A stretch of DNA of 64,000 nt from Streptomyces cinerochromogenes (GCF_014648635.1 NZ_BMRM01000003.1:496001-560000); one strand, 5' to 3'. Positions 50,107 through 59,345 are shown, numbered from the stretch's first letter. Translations and numbers: made by a program. Notes: generated by a model from the letters alone, not told the origin.

Positions 50107-51645
50107 TCAGGAAGTCCAGGGCGGCCGGGGCAGAGCGAAGTACTCCTGAAGGACCTGCTCCGCGCAGCCGAGAGTGCCGGGTATCGAACCGGGGTCCACG
50201 GTCCAGCAGTCGCTGACGACGTGCAGGGACCCACCGGGCGCGGGGGCGCGCATGCGGGCCGCGACCTCCTCCCTGGCCTGGCCGGCCCGCCACATGTGCC
50301 ATGCCGCTGAATACGGCGGACGTCCCCAGTCCTGCCAGCAGGCTGCCACCGGCGGGTGCGCCCGCACGCGGTGCATGCGGCACAACAGCTCGTGGGCGTA
50401 GTCCACGGCGCCGGCCGGGGCTGCCGGGCCGGCACGGAACGCGCCCATGCCGCCGGGCACCTGATACGACGGTCCCGTGTCGAACCGATCCCAGAACGCT
50501 GTGGACGGACCGCTGGGATAGGCGGCCAGCAGCAGCCGGGAAGCACCACCGGGCGCGTACCACAGCTGTCGCAGGGGAAGATCGGTGGTGCTGCGCCCGG
50601 TCTCCACGCCGCACGCGCGCCACCACGGCTCGTCGTAGGCCAGGAACAGCTTCACGGCACGCACCGGCTCGACTGCTTCCAGGTCCTCGCGCCAGAAGCG
50701 GCTGAAGACTTCGGGACCGGCTTCGATGCGGCGCAGCGGGCCCTGCGGGAGCGCCAGGACCACGGTGTCCGCCTGGATGCGCTTCCGATGCCCGGTGTCC
50801 CGGCCCATGCGGTCCTCAAGGGCGAACGTCAGCTCGTACGGCCCTTCGGCCCTCTCGGTGAGAGCGATCCGGCACAGCCGGTGCCCCCAGCGCGTTCGGC
50901 CGCCGGCTCCCTCGAAAGCGCTGTGCAACGCCCTGGGCAACGACTGCATGCCGCAGGAGAGCGTGACGTACTCGGCCAGCGGTGGGGTGTGGAAGAGGAC
51001 ATCGATCCATGCGGCCGCCCCACCGGTATGTACGTCGTATCCACCGGTGTCCGCGACGAGCCGCAACGCCTCGCGGTCCAGTGCCGCTGCGAGGACCTGT
51101 GGCCAGGAGGCCTTCTCCAGAGGCTCACCCTGGACCATGGCCTTCCTGCATGCTGCCCGGTAGCGGGCCTGCGCCGACACGGCCCCGGCGGGCCGCTGGT
51201 CGCGCACGGCACGGTGGTAGATCTCCCGAAGCCGTCCGAAGCCCGGTACCGCCGCCTCCACGGCCTCGAAGCTCAACCCGTCCGCGTCCGTAACGTGACT
51301 TCGCTTCCTCACCGCATAGGGAATAGCGCTGGCGTTGGCATAATCTCGCTGGCGGAGAAGACTTCCTCGCGCTCTTACGAAGTTCTCTGACCTGCCGAAA
51401 TGAAATGGCGTCAGCGCTTCAGTCAAACCCAGATGTCCCAGTAGCTTCATCACTGGCGCAGACTCCCTGTTCAGCCGCATCGCGCCCAGTTCCGCCCACC
51501 CTCCGCCGCGCACCGGAACCGACCAAATTCTACCCCCGGCCCGGTATCCGCTTTCGTACAAGGTCACGTTCTGTGAGCCAGTCACCAGCCGAAAGGCGGT
51601 ATAACAGCCTCCCACACCCGCGCCGATCACGACTACACCGCCCAC
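50107..51645 (-). CDS. FAD-dependent amine oxidase (flavin monoamine / L-amino-acid oxidase-like)
   Basis: Protein of 512 aa from GTG 51645 (weak ribosome site). The N-terminus V-V-V-I-G-A-G-V-G-G-C-Y-T-A is the FAD dinucleotide site, followed by G-G-R-I-W-S-V (second FAD motif). The C-terminus carries G-S-I-P-G-T-L-G-C-A-E-Q-V, the usual third FAD-contact motif. The amine-oxidase (PF01593) layout is clear. These enzymes oxidise amino acids or amines to imines with peroxide release. It is co-directional with the MtnK-like gene (55 nt gap) and divergent from the unknown/flavoprotein pair. Confidence 0.8.
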   Translation of the reverse strand: MGGVVVIGAGVGGCYTAFRLVTGSQNVTLYESGYRAGGRIWSVPVRGGGWAELGAMRLNRESAPVMKLLGHLGLTEALTPFHFGRSENFVRARGSLLRQRDYANASAIPYAVRKRSHVTDADGLSFEAVEAAVPGFGRLREIYHRAVRDQRPAGAVSAQARYRAACRKAMVQGEPLEKASWPQVLAAALDREALRLVADTGGYDVHTGGAAAWIDVLFHTPPLAEYVTLSCGMQSLPRALHSAFEGAGGRTRWGHRLCRIALTERAEGPYELTFALEDRMGRDTGHRKRIQADTVVLALPQGPLRRIEAGPEVFSRFWREDLEAVEPVRAVKLFLAYDEPWWRACGVETGRSTTDLPLRQLWYAPGGASRLLLAAYPSGPSTAFWDRFDTGPSYQVPGGMGAFRAGPAAPAGAVDYAHELLCRMHRVRAHPPVAACWQDWGRPPYSAAWHMWRAGQAREEVAARMRAPAPGGSLHVVSDCWTVDPGSIPGTLGCAEQVLQEYFALPRPPWTS

Positions 51646-51706
51646 GCGTCACCCCACCCAGTTCGAGCCAATACGACTTGCCGCTCTTTACCGACCTGCA
51701 CAGGAC

Positions 51707-52426
51707 ATGGAACATCGGGTGAACAACCAAGCGGCCGTCGTGAAAACGGGAGACCACGTGATCTTCAGGACCGACGTACTCGCCCAAGCACCCTCCGCCT
51801 ACGACACGTTGTCCGAGTACTTCCGAGACATCCGTGCCTTCTACGAAGTGATCAGCGTCCGCTTCGCAATCCCCGAATACGGCGTCCGTCTCACCCCCGT
51901 GGCCGGAAACGAACTGCACTCGAACGCCAACAGCTACCTGCTTTCCGACAACAGTTCCTACCCCTTCTACCTCTGGTTGCCCACCTGGCTCGGCCGCTTC
52001 TACATCGACCCCCAACTCGTCCCCCCGGACTGTCCCGTGGACGACTGTCCCACCGACAAGGCGGGTCTCATCGCCTTCATCTGGCCATGGCTGGGCTTCA
52101 ACGACGCCTACGTCAAGGACGCCGACGGACCCGAGTGCTGGTTCGGCGTGGCCGACCCGCGTCCCGACGACCCGCACGAGACGGTACGCGCCACGGCCAC
52201 CAGCCTGTTCAACTACTTCCGCGTCGAGCGAACCCTGGACGACGAGAAGGACGGCTGGGCCACCGGCGCCTTCGCCGGCCGGGAGATCGGCTGCAACCTG
52301 AACGGCCGCTGGCACCTGCGCCGCGCCCCCATGGCCGAGCTGACCAGCTATTACGAGGTGGAACGCAACATCATCAGGCCTCTCGGGGAGAAGTTCGCCA
52401 CCCTGGCCTCCGCCGCGGACGCCTGA
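51707..52426 (+). CDS. Protein of unknown family, coupled to a flavoprotein
   Basis: Protein of 239 aa from ATG 51707 (GTG 51719 is an alternative). It has a mixed alpha/beta look: T-L-S-E-Y-F-R-D-I-R-A-F-Y-E-V, F-Y-L-W-L-P-T-W-L-G-R-F-Y, F-I-W-P-W-L-G-F-N-D-A-Y, and W-H-L-R-R-A-P-M-A-E-L. A C-P-V-D-D-C-P motif near residue 108 could bind metal or form a disulfide. There is no signal peptide or membrane helix. I do not recognise the family. Its stop overlaps the next start (TGATG), so the two products are made together and probably act together. Confidence 0.75.
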   Translation: MEHRVNNQAAVVKTGDHVIFRTDVLAQAPSAYDTLSEYFRDIRAFYEVISVRFAIPEYGVRLTPVAGNELHSNANSYLLSDNSSYPFYLWLPTWLGRFYIDPQLVPPDCPVDDCPTDKAGLIAFIWPWLGFNDAYVKDADGPECWFGVADPRPDDPHETVRATATSLFNYFRVERTLDDEKDGWATGAFAGREIGCNLNGRWHLRRAPMAELTSYYEVERNIIRPLGEKFATLASAADA

Positions 52427-53514
52427 TGCCCGGCCCGGCCCTCCCAAGCCTGCACGACACTGAGGTGCTCGCCAGGACCACCCGTGTCGCCGACGAACTG
52501 CTGCGCCCCCGTGCGGATCGGACGGCGCGCGAGGGCGTTCCCCGTAGCCACCTGGACGCACTCGCCGCAGCCGGCGCCCTGTCCCTGGCCACCCGCGCCC
52601 CGGCCCTGCTCCGACGGGCGACCGAGATCATCGCGGCAGCGGACGGCGCCACCTGGTTCGTCTACGCCCAACACCACCAGCCGGTCCGGGCGGTCGCCGC
52701 CAGCGACAACCACACCCTGCGGGACAAGTGGCTCACCCCCCTGCTCACCGGCCGCACCCTCAGCGGCCACGCCATTTCCCACCTCGCCCGCCCGGGACCG
52801 CCCGCCATCACCGCCACACCCGGCACCGGAGGCGGCTGGGCGCTGAACGGCCGCATCGCCTGGCTCACCAGTTGGGGACTGGCCGACGTCGTCCTGATCG
52901 GCGCGATCGCGCCCGAGGACCGCATCCTGTTCTCCCTGATTCCGGCCGAGGACCTCGACGCGCCCCAGGCCGTGCACCGGCACACCTTGTGGAGCATGCA
53001 CGCCACCCAAGCCGTCGCCATCGACCTCGGCGACGTACCCGTCGGACCCGACCAGGTCGTGAGCATGCCCCGACACACCGACTGGACTCGCGCGTACCTG
53101 AACCACAACGCCAACACCCACCCGGCCGTCTTCGGATTCCTTCAGGCAACCACCCAGTTCCTCGGCCAGTACGAGACGTTCAAAGCCTGGGCCGACGGCG
53201 CGAAGCTCGTGGCCGACCAACTACGTCGGCACGCATACACGCTGGCCGACACACAGCCACCCGACGAAGCGATCGACGAACGACTCACCACCCGCGCGGC
53301 CGCCGTCGATCTGGCCCTGCGCACCGCCGCCGCCTGCATCACCGCGACAGGGGCCCGCTCCATGTCCTCGGACACCACCGCAGCACGCCTGATGGCAGAG
53401 GCATCGTTCCACCTGGTCCACGGCCAGACCCCGCAGGCCAAGGACGCCTACGCACACTTCACAGCGGCGCTGGCCGGCCCCCCGAGACCGCTTGAACGTC
53501 ATGCAGGGCCGTGA
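52426..53514 (+). CDS. Acyl-CoA-dehydrogenase-like flavoprotein
   Basis: Protein of 362 aa; ATG 52426 overlaps the previous stop. The N-terminal helical domain (R-V-A-D-E-L-L-R-P-R-A-D; V-P-R-S-H-L-D-A-L-A-A-A-G), the beta domain (G-H-A-I-S-H-L-A-R-P-G and G-G-W-A-L-N-G-R-I-A-W-L-T-S-W-G) and the C-terminal helices fit the acyl-CoA dehydrogenase / flavin monooxygenase (HpaH-like) superfamily. The usual C-terminal FAD arginines and catalytic Glu are not evident. It is more likely a specialised oxidase or N-hydroxylase-like member than a beta-oxidation enzyme. Confidence 0.7.
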   Translation: MPGPALPSLHDTEVLARTTRVADELLRPRADRTAREGVPRSHLDALAAAGALSLATRAPALLRRATEIIAAADGATWFVYAQHHQPVRAVAASDNHTLRDKWLTPLLTGRTLSGHAISHLARPGPPAITATPGTGGGWALNGRIAWLTSWGLADVVLIGAIAPEDRILFSLIPAEDLDAPQAVHRHTLWSMHATQAVAIDLGDVPVGPDQVVSMPRHTDWTRAYLNHNANTHPAVFGFLQATTQFLGQYETFKAWADGAKLVADQLRRHAYTLADTQPPDEAIDERLTTRAAAVDLALRTAAACITATGARSMSSDTTAARLMAEASFHLVHGQTPQAKDAYAHFTAALAGPPRPLERHAGP

Positions 53515-53571
53515 TGCAACAGTCTGCAGCCTGCTGGGCACAGGGGAGCAACAACCGTTAGGGCGTTCACC

Positions 53572-54951
53572 CTACTGACGCCTGCCGCATGCCGCGCGCC
53601 CCGGTCGCCGCGCAATGACGTACCCAGTGACGGCGATCAGGCACACAACACCCACAACGAGCAGATCACGGGTGGACTGCTGGGTCAGTGCCACGACCAA
53701 CCCCCCGACCACGACCAGCGGCGGAACCGGCCACAACGGCATGCGGAACGGCGGCCGGGCCCCCGGATCAGCACGGCGCGCACGCGCCCGGCACACCAGC
53801 GCCGACACCGCGACCAGAAGACACACGGTCACGAGCACAACGCCGGTGAAGGTGATCAGATCGTTCAGAGAGCTGAAGATACACAGCAAACCGTTGCCCA
53901 CGAAGAGGAACACGAAGCCGTACACCGGGACCCGGGAGCGTCGCGAGGTGTGCGCGAAGAACCGCCCCAGCGGCCCGGGCAGCATGCCGTCCCGCGCCGC
54001 CGCGTAGTAGACACGCGCGTAGCCCAGGTTGGCCGACAGCCCGGTGTCGAACATCGCCACCACCACTCCCACCAGCAGAATGGTCGCTCCCGTCGACCCC
54101 ATCACCTGATGGGCGACCAGGGACAGTGGCGAGGCGTCGGCCACGGTCCGGTCGACGTCCCGTACGGCGAACGTGGCCGCCACCACCGCGGACAGCTCCA
54201 CCGTCACCGACACCCCCGCCGCCCACACCACCGCACGCGGGAGCGTATGCCGCGACCCGCGGGACTCCTCCGCGAAGTACAGCGGCCAGTCGTAGCCGTT
54301 GAAGGCGAACAGCGCCGGCACGACCGCAGCGATCAGCCCCGACGCACCCGGGACCACCGGATGGGTGAGCGGGTGGCTGTCCGGAGCGACGTGGGCCAAA
54401 GCGCAACCAGTGAAGGCGAGAATCACCACGAGTTCGAGGACCAGCATGGCGCCGGCGACCCAGCTCGCCGGCGCGATCCGTCCCATCGAAAGCGCGGTGC
54501 TCGCCGCCAGCATCGTCAGCGCGGTCCAGCCGACCGGCAGCCCACCGGGCACCAGCCCGGACAGATAGGTCGCGGCGGCGGTGAACACCGAAGCCGTGGT
54601 GGTCAGTCCCAGCAGCAGGAACAGCACGGCCGCCAAACCGCCCCACACCGGTCCCAGCGCCCGGTGCACGATGGTGTACGTACCGCCTGCGGAAGGGAAG
54701 AGCGAACCGGTCTCGGCGTAGCACACCGCCATGGCCAGTACGATCACCGCGGCGATGAGAAAGGCGTAGACGACACCGGTGCCGGCCGAGGCGAGCCCGG
54801 TGCCGTAGACGAGGAAGACCGAGGTCGTCGGGGAGATGGCCGAAAGAGCGATCGCGAGCACGTTCAACGGCCGTAGAGCCGAAGCCTCCAGGCCACTCTG
54901 CGCCTGTTCATCCGGTCCCTTTTCGGCAATCGCGATCTCGTCCTCGGTCAC
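53572..54951 (-). CDS. APC-superfamily amino-acid permease (12 TM)
   Basis: Protein of 459 aa. The frame is open to 55218; GTG 54951 with AGGGAAG 4-7 nt upstream is the best start. It has A-I-A-L-S-A-I-S-P-T-T-S-V-F in TM1, A-V-C-Y-A-E-T-G-S-L-F-P-S-A-G-G-T-Y (APC hallmark) and F-A-F-N-G-Y-D-W-P-L-Y-F-A-E-E in TM6, with about 12 hydrophobic segments. It imports or exchanges amino acids or amines. It is convergent with the flavoprotein gene (57 nt) and completes the 48.8-55.0 kb block, whose oxidase would use such a substrate. Confidence 0.85.
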   Translation of the reverse strand: MTEDEIAIAEKGPDEQAQSGLEASALRPLNVLAIALSAISPTTSVFLVYGTGLASAGTGVVYAFLIAAVIVLAMAVCYAETGSLFPSAGGTYTIVHRALGPVWGGLAAVLFLLLGLTTTASVFTAAATYLSGLVPGGLPVGWTALTMLAASTALSMGRIAPASWVAGAMLVLELVVILAFTGCALAHVAPDSHPLTHPVVPGASGLIAAVVPALFAFNGYDWPLYFAEESRGSRHTLPRAVVWAAGVSVTVELSAVVAATFAVRDVDRTVADASPLSLVAHQVMGSTGATILLVGVVVAMFDTGLSANLGYARVYYAAARDGMLPGPLGRFFAHTSRRSRVPVYGFVFLFVGNGLLCIFSSLNDLITFTGVVLVTVCLLVAVSALVCRARARRADPGARPPFRMPLWPVPPLVVVGGLVVALTQQSTRDLLVVGVVCLIAVTGYVIARRPGRAACGRRQ

Positions 54952-55244
54952 ACCGCTTCCCTGGGCCGTATGTATGTGGGCCACTCTCCGGACCAGTGCA
55001 TTAAAAGGCTCCCGTGGACTCGCCGTCCACTGCCCGCGCCGAGCTGGCAACCGACCGGATGCAGCCCCGGCGGGCGGTCGCCCGCGGTACCGGGTACGGC
55101 CTGGTCGTGCCGGCCCAGCAGCAGACTCCGGGGACGCGCCGGGGTTCCGGTGACCGCGCCGATGACGGCCTCGGTGGTGTCCCGGCGGCGGACTTGTACC
55201 TTCTCGGCACCAAGTCAAGCCGAAGCCCCGCGTAGGGTGCCGGC

Positions 55245-55619
55245 ATGATCGTCCGATGTGTTCAAATCATCAGTCCGACGAGCGGAGAGGTGGTGAACGA
55301 TCACCCAGGAATCAGGGTGGGCGTGGAGTATCCGGTCCTGGAGGTCATCACCACCGCGCGCCGGGTGCTGCTGCGGATTCCTGAGCGGTCCGACGTCTTG
55401 GTCGAGCGAGACTCTCCTGGGCTGTGGGATGCCGCCATGTTCACCGTGGTCAGTGGCCGGATGCCGGAGTGTTGGGTTGCAGGGCTGGAGGACGGCCAGG
55501 TGACGCTGGCGCCGAAGGAATGGCAGCGGCCAGGCTTCTGGGAGGACTACTTCGACGGCGAGCCGTCTGCTGGAGTCGAGTATGAGCGTTTGCGAGCGGA
55601 GGTCATTTCCCAAGGGTGA
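55245..55619 (+). CDS. Conserved hypothetical protein (124 aa)
   Basis: ATG 55245 with AGGG 8 nt upstream. The text R-C-V-Q-I-I-S-P-T-S-G-E, G-V-E-Y-P-V-L-E-V, R-V-L-L-R-I-P and W-D-A-A-M-F-T-V-V-S-G-R-M-P-E-C-W reads like a small beta-rich domain found in Streptomyces and Actinomadura, I believe, with no known function. No signal peptide or membrane helix. Coding status is good; function unknown. Confidence 0.65.
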   Translation: MIVRCVQIISPTSGEVVNDHPGIRVGVEYPVLEVITTARRVLLRIPERSDVLVERDSPGLWDAAMFTVVSGRMPECWVAGLEDGQVTLAPKEWQRPGFWEDYFDGEPSAGVEYERLRAEVISQG

Positions 55620-55734
55620 TCTGGCAGTGAGCGCCGTTGACGCTCATGAGGCCTTGATTGGTCATGGGGATCGGGGACGGCAGGTTGGGATACCGAGGGC
55701 GACCGGCGACCGCCTGCGTAAGGCGAGCAGCGCC

Positions 55735-55890
55735 GGTGTGGGGTGGGTGGGGAAACCGCCGTTGACGAAGTCGGTGGCGAAGAGCGTGCGGAAGTCGTGC
55801 GGTGTGAACGTCATGCCTGCAAGGCGCTGGTCATCTCGGAGATCCTCTCGCAGATGCGGTGAAGCATCTTGAGGATGGTGCCGGTGGCCA
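55735..55890 (-). pseudogene. Tyrosine recombinase/integrase fragment
   Basis: Minus-strand reading gives T-I-L-K-M-L-H-R-I-C-E-R-I-S-E-M-T-S-A-L then, after a frame change near 55815, M-T-F-T-P-H-D-F-R-T-L-F-A-T-D and F-V-N-G-G. This is the box II region (HxxR) of a phage-type tyrosine recombinase with the usual L-F-A-T-D. The catalytic domain's remaining parts are missing or scrambled. Confidence 0.65.
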
Positions 55891-55924
55891 TGGCTCCCGG
55901 GACGTCTCGACTCCGCTGCCACGA

Positions 55925-56083
55925 CGTTCGCCTCCGGCCGAGGACTTGGCGAGCGCGCTGCGCCGCGCAGCGGCCGCGCACGGGGAGCATGAGGCAGACA
56001 TCGGTGCGGAGGACCGGAGCTGGCCGGACTGGTACGTCCGGTACATGGTGAGTGAGCAGGCCGGGACCGAAGTGCCGTCGTGA
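55925..56083 (+). pseudogene. C-terminal fragment of a VOC-type protein
   Basis: The + frame ending at TGA 56081-56083 reads L-R-R-A-A-A-A-H-G-E-H-E-A, then W-P-D-W-Y-V-R-Y-M-V-S-E-Q-A-G-T. This resembles the C-terminal extension of actinomycete VOC (glyoxalase-like) proteins as I remember it. No N-terminal part is present; it overlaps the integrase fragment region on the other strand. Confidence 0.4.
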
Positions 56084-56248
56084 CCGCATCGCCCTTCGGC
56101 AGACATGCCTCCTCACCTGCTTCGGTACGTGCTCCCCGCGATGGCCGGCAGACCACATGCAGCACATCGGCCCTCGTCTGGTACGGGCGTTTCAGAGAGA
56201 CTTCAGGGAGACTGCAGGGGCGCGGACGCCGTACTCGAGGGAGTAGCG

Positions 56249-56854
56249 ATGCAGGTAGCAGTGGTCACCTTCGACGGGTTCAACGAACTCGACAGCTTCA
56301 TGGCTTCGGCGCTGATCAATCGATGCCGCGCGGGTGGCCTGGAGGCTCTCATCACGACGCCGACGCCGGTGGTCACGTCGATGAACGGCGTAGAGGTGAC
56401 AGGGCAGCGCCCGATGGAGTTCGTCACCGAGGCCGACGTCGTTCTGATCGGTAGCGGCGTGAAGACGCGAGAAGTGGTCGCCGACGACCAGCTGATCTCC
56501 AGACTGCGACTCGACCCTTCGCGCCAGCTGATCGGCGCCCAGTGCTCCGGAGCGCTGGTGCTCGCCCGCCTGGGCTTGCTGGACGGCATGCCCGCTTGCA
56601 CGGACAGGAAGACGCGGCCCTTTGTCGAGGCTTGCGGCATCCCCGTGCTTGACCAGCCGTTCCACGCCGAGGGGAATATCGCCACGGCGGGCGGTTGTCT
56701 GGCGTCCCAGTACCTTGCCACGTGGGTGATCACCAGGGTGCTCGGGGAGGAGGCCGCGCGGGGCGTCCTCGACTACGTGGCTCCAGTCGGCGAGAACCAG
56801 GAAACAATCGAGCGAGCCCTGCGCGCTGTCCACTCCGCCGAGGTCGCCCTCTGA
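56249..56854 (+). CDS. DJ-1/PfpI-family protein
   Basis: Protein of 201 aa; ATG 56249 after GAGGGAG. It opens V-A-V-V-T-F-D-G-F-N-E-L-D-S-F and carries the nucleophile elbow G-A-Q-C99-S-G-A-L-V-L-A with the conserved Cys. Later text R-P-F-V-E-A-C-G-I-P-V-L and A-T-A-G-G-C-L-A-S-Q-Y-L-A completes the class I glutamine-amidotransferase-like fold. Members include isonitrile hydratases, deglycases and regulators; no AraC domain is attached. Cytosolic, substrate unknown. Confidence 0.88.
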   Translation: MQVAVVTFDGFNELDSFMASALINRCRAGGLEALITTPTPVVTSMNGVEVTGQRPMEFVTEADVVLIGSGVKTREVVADDQLISRLRLDPSRQLIGAQCSGALVLARLGLLDGMPACTDRKTRPFVEACGIPVLDQPFHAEGNIATAGGCLASQYLATWVITRVLGEEAARGVLDYVAPVGENQETIERALRAVHSAEVAL

Positions 56855-57017
56855 GCAGGCTGGCCGCCCTCGGGGCGCCGCGACGAGGCTGATCCCCGGC
56901 CGTCAGGTCTGCGCCGGGTGACCACTCATGGACCGAAAACGCAAAGCCCGGTCCGCCCACCGGTACCGGTGCGTCCAACGCTGTGCGCCTGCGCTCGAAC
57001 CAGAGGGTGCGAGCGGG

Positions 57018-57746
57018 TCAGGAGAGCCAGTCGGTGTAGCGGGTGGGGGCGAGGTGGGCGTGCTCGTCGGTGAGGACGTCGCCCTTGACTGCGGCGAACA
57101 TGCCGGCGGTGGGGTCGGTGGCCACCGTGCGGTTGTCGCCCTTGTGGGACAGGGTGATGCGGCCCAGCTCGTCCAGGGGGAAGATCTCGGGGCCGGCGAT
57201 GTTGCGAATGCCGTTCAGCGGGGCGCCTGCGGCGACCTGTGCCACCGCGTCGGCCACGTCCTTGGCGGCGATCGGCTGGATCGGCGTGGCGGGCAACCGG
57301 ACGGTCTCGCCGTCGGCGGTCCAGGACATGACGGCGTCCATGAACTCCATGAACTGTGTCGCCCGGACGATCGAGTAGGGGATCGGCCCGGCCGCGAGAA
57401 TCTGCTCTTGGAGCGCCTTGGCCTTGTAGTAGTCCAGCTCCGGCACCCGGTCCACGCCGACGATCGAGAGGATGACGAAGTGACCGACGCCGCCCTTGTG
57501 GGCCGCCGCCAGGAGGTTGTCCATCGAGGTCTGGAAGAAGGCCGGGGAGGCTTCGTCGAAGGTCGGGGAGTTCGTCAGGTTGACGACCACGTCGGCTCCC
57601 GCCACCGCCTGGTCCAGTCCCTGGCCGCTGATGACGTCCACCCCGGTGGACTTCGAGTGGGGTACCGCCTCGTGCCCGGCGGCGATCAGATCAGTGACGA
57701 CTTGCGATCCGATCAGCCCGGTACCGCCGATGACAGCGATCTTCAT
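57018..57746 (-). CDS. NAD(P)H-binding atypical SDR (NmrA/YbjT-like)
   Basis: Protein of 242 aa; ATG 57746 with AAGGAAAGG upstream. It starts M-K-I-A-V-I-G-G-T-G-L-I-G-S-Q-V-V (GxxGxxG for NADPH), then V-V-V-N-L-T-N-S-P, D-Y-Y-K-A-K-A-L-Q-E (YxxxK-like) and S-I-V-R-A-T-Q-F. This is the usual plan of NmrA-type reductases or sensors induced by redox stress in Streptomyces. It is a soluble cytosolic protein. No regulator is adjacent; the divergent region to 58224 should carry its promoter. Confidence 0.85.
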   Translation of the reverse strand: MKIAVIGGTGLIGSQVVTDLIAAGHEAVPHSKSTGVDVISGQGLDQAVAGADVVVNLTNSPTFDEASPAFFQTSMDNLLAAAHKGGVGHFVILSIVGVDRVPELDYYKAKALQEQILAAGPIPYSIVRATQFMEFMDAVMSWTADGETVRLPATPIQPIAAKDVADAVAQVAAGAPLNGIRNIAGPEIFPLDELGRITLSHKGDNRTVATDPTAGMFAAVKGDVLTDEHAHLAPTRYTDWLS

Positions 57747-58223
57747 AAGGGGCCTTTCCTTGAGATTACGTGAGTAAATATCACATAGGGGGCATTGTGT
57801 CGGTGCTGCAACATGCGTCTCACCCCACCGGGGAGCTTCGGCTACCTCTCGGGAGACCGGTCAGCCGGTGGTGAAGTCCGCCGCCACTGTCTTGCCTGAC
57901 GTCAGCACCGCCTCTGCCCGGCACCCATGGGGCTGGTGGTGACACCGCATGGCCGCGCCGCCCGCCCGGCACACCTCGTCTGCCAGACGCACGGGCGCCG
58001 GCAAGGTCATCGAGCTGCCCGGCGCAGCCCACGTGCTGGTGAGCCACCCGGACACTGCCGGCCGCCTCGTCCGGACCGCCGCCAAGGTCACCTCGTGGAG
58101 CGAGCAGCGCAGGTTGCTGTCGGTGACCCGCTCGTCCTGGGCCTCTACGGATTCCGTCTCGCACCGCCACGGTCCCCGGAACGGTGTATCCCCGTATGCG
58201 GAGGTCCGTGGAAGGCTTGAGGC
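57747..58223. other. 477-nt region without an assignable gene
   Basis: Between divergent genes. A minus-strand frame (57861-58091) is open but lacks recognisable text or a ribosome site. Promoters for the NmrA-like and SpoIIE genes should lie here. Confidence 0.35.
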
Positions 58224-59345
58224 ATGGCCGATCGATCACCCTCGGAGTTCCGGCGTTCCTGGCGGCCGGGTTACGCACCCGCGCTGGTCGCGGTCCCCCT
58301 GGGGCTGATCGGCACGGTCTGTGTGGTCGACGTACTGGCTCCGCAGCATATCCACCTCGGTCCGCTGCTGGTGGCGGCACCCGCCATCACCGTGGCGTTC
58401 GCCGGCGCCCGCGTGACAGCGCTGATGGGAGCTCTCGCGGTGGCGGCCCAGATGCTGATCGGCGTGCTCAGGGGGGCTCTGGACACCGCCAACCTCCAGG
58501 CCCAGATCGCTGCCCTGATCGTCGTCTCCAGCGTCTGTGTCACCGTCTGCGTGGTGCGCGACCGGCGTGAGCGGCAGCTGCGCCGGGTGCGATCGGTGGC
58601 CGAGGCGGCGCAGAGTGTGCTGCTGCAGCCCCTGCCCGCCCGCACCGGCCCGCTGAGGATCGCCGGCCTGTACATCCCCGCCGAGGAAGAAGCCGACCTC
58701 GGCGGAGACCTCTACGCCGCCGCTCGGACCGCCCACCACAGCACCCGGCTCCTCATCGGTGACGTCCGCGGCAGCGGCCTGGCCGCGATCAACAACTCGG
58801 CCCTGCTGCTCGGCGCCTTCCGCGCTGCCGCCCACCGCCAGGCCACCCTCCCCCGACTCGCCGTCCACCTGGACGCCGCGCTTCGCTGGGACACCAGCCA
58901 GTGGCGACCCCAGGCAGAACAGGACACCAACGAGGACTTCGCCACCGCCATCCTGCTCGACATCCCGGATCACGATCCGGTCGTCCACCTCATCTCCTGC
59001 GGCCACCCACCGCCGCTCCGCCTGCGCGGCAGCCGACTCACCCCCCTCACGGCCGAGGCGAGTCACCTCCCCCTCGGACTTGGCGGACTCCTCGGCACCA
59101 CCGCCTACGACGTCCAGACCTTCTCCTTCGAGGTCGGCGACCTCCTGCTCCTCTACACCGACGGCGTCGTCGAGGCACGCAACGCCGACGGAGTCTTCTA
59201 CCCCTTCACCGAACGGGCGCCCGAATGGGCCAAGGACGACCCCGACGACCTCCTGCGCCATCTCCAGGACGACCTGCTGGCCCACGCCCACGGGCACCTC
59301 GACGACGACGCGGCCGTAGTGGCAATCCGCCGCCTGGCGGTCTGA
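58224..59345 (+). CDS. Membrane-anchored SpoIIE-type PP2C phosphatase
   Basis: Protein of 373 aa; ATG 58224 with GGAAGG 8 nt upstream. About four N-terminal helices (L-V-A-V-P-L-G-L-I-G-T-V; L-L-V-A-A-P-A-I-T-V-A; A-Q-I-A-A-L-I-V-V-S-S) are followed by a SpoIIE/PP2C domain: D-L-G-G-D-L-Y-A-A, L-L-I-G-D-V-R-G-S-G, I-S-C-G-H-P-P-P and L-L-L-Y-T-D-G-V-V-E-A-R. Metal-binding Asp residues are kept. It probably dephosphorylates an anti-anti-sigma factor, as many Streptomyces paralogues do; no sigma-control genes are adjacent. Confidence 0.9.
   Translation: MADRSPSEFRRSWRPGYAPALVAVPLGLIGTVCVVDVLAPQHIHLGPLLVAAPAITVAFAGARVTALMGALAVAAQMLIGVLRGALDTANLQAQIAALIVVSSVCVTVCVVRDRRERQLRRVRSVAEAAQSVLLQPLPARTGPLRIAGLYIPAEEEADLGGDLYAAARTAHHSTRLLIGDVRGSGLAAINNSALLLGAFRAAAHRQATLPRLAVHLDAALRWDTSQWRPQAEQDTNEDFATAILLDIPDHDPVVHLISCGHPPPLRLRGSRLTPLTAEASHLPLGLGGLLGTTAYDVQTFSFEVGDLLLLYTDGVVEARNADGVFYPFTERAPEWAKDDPDDLLRHLQDDLLAHAHGHLDDDAAVVAIRRLAV

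Noticed and set aside
57861..58091. 76-aa minus-strand frame between the NmrA-like and SpoIIE genes
   Set aside because: No recognisable text or ribosome site; not enough support to call a gene.
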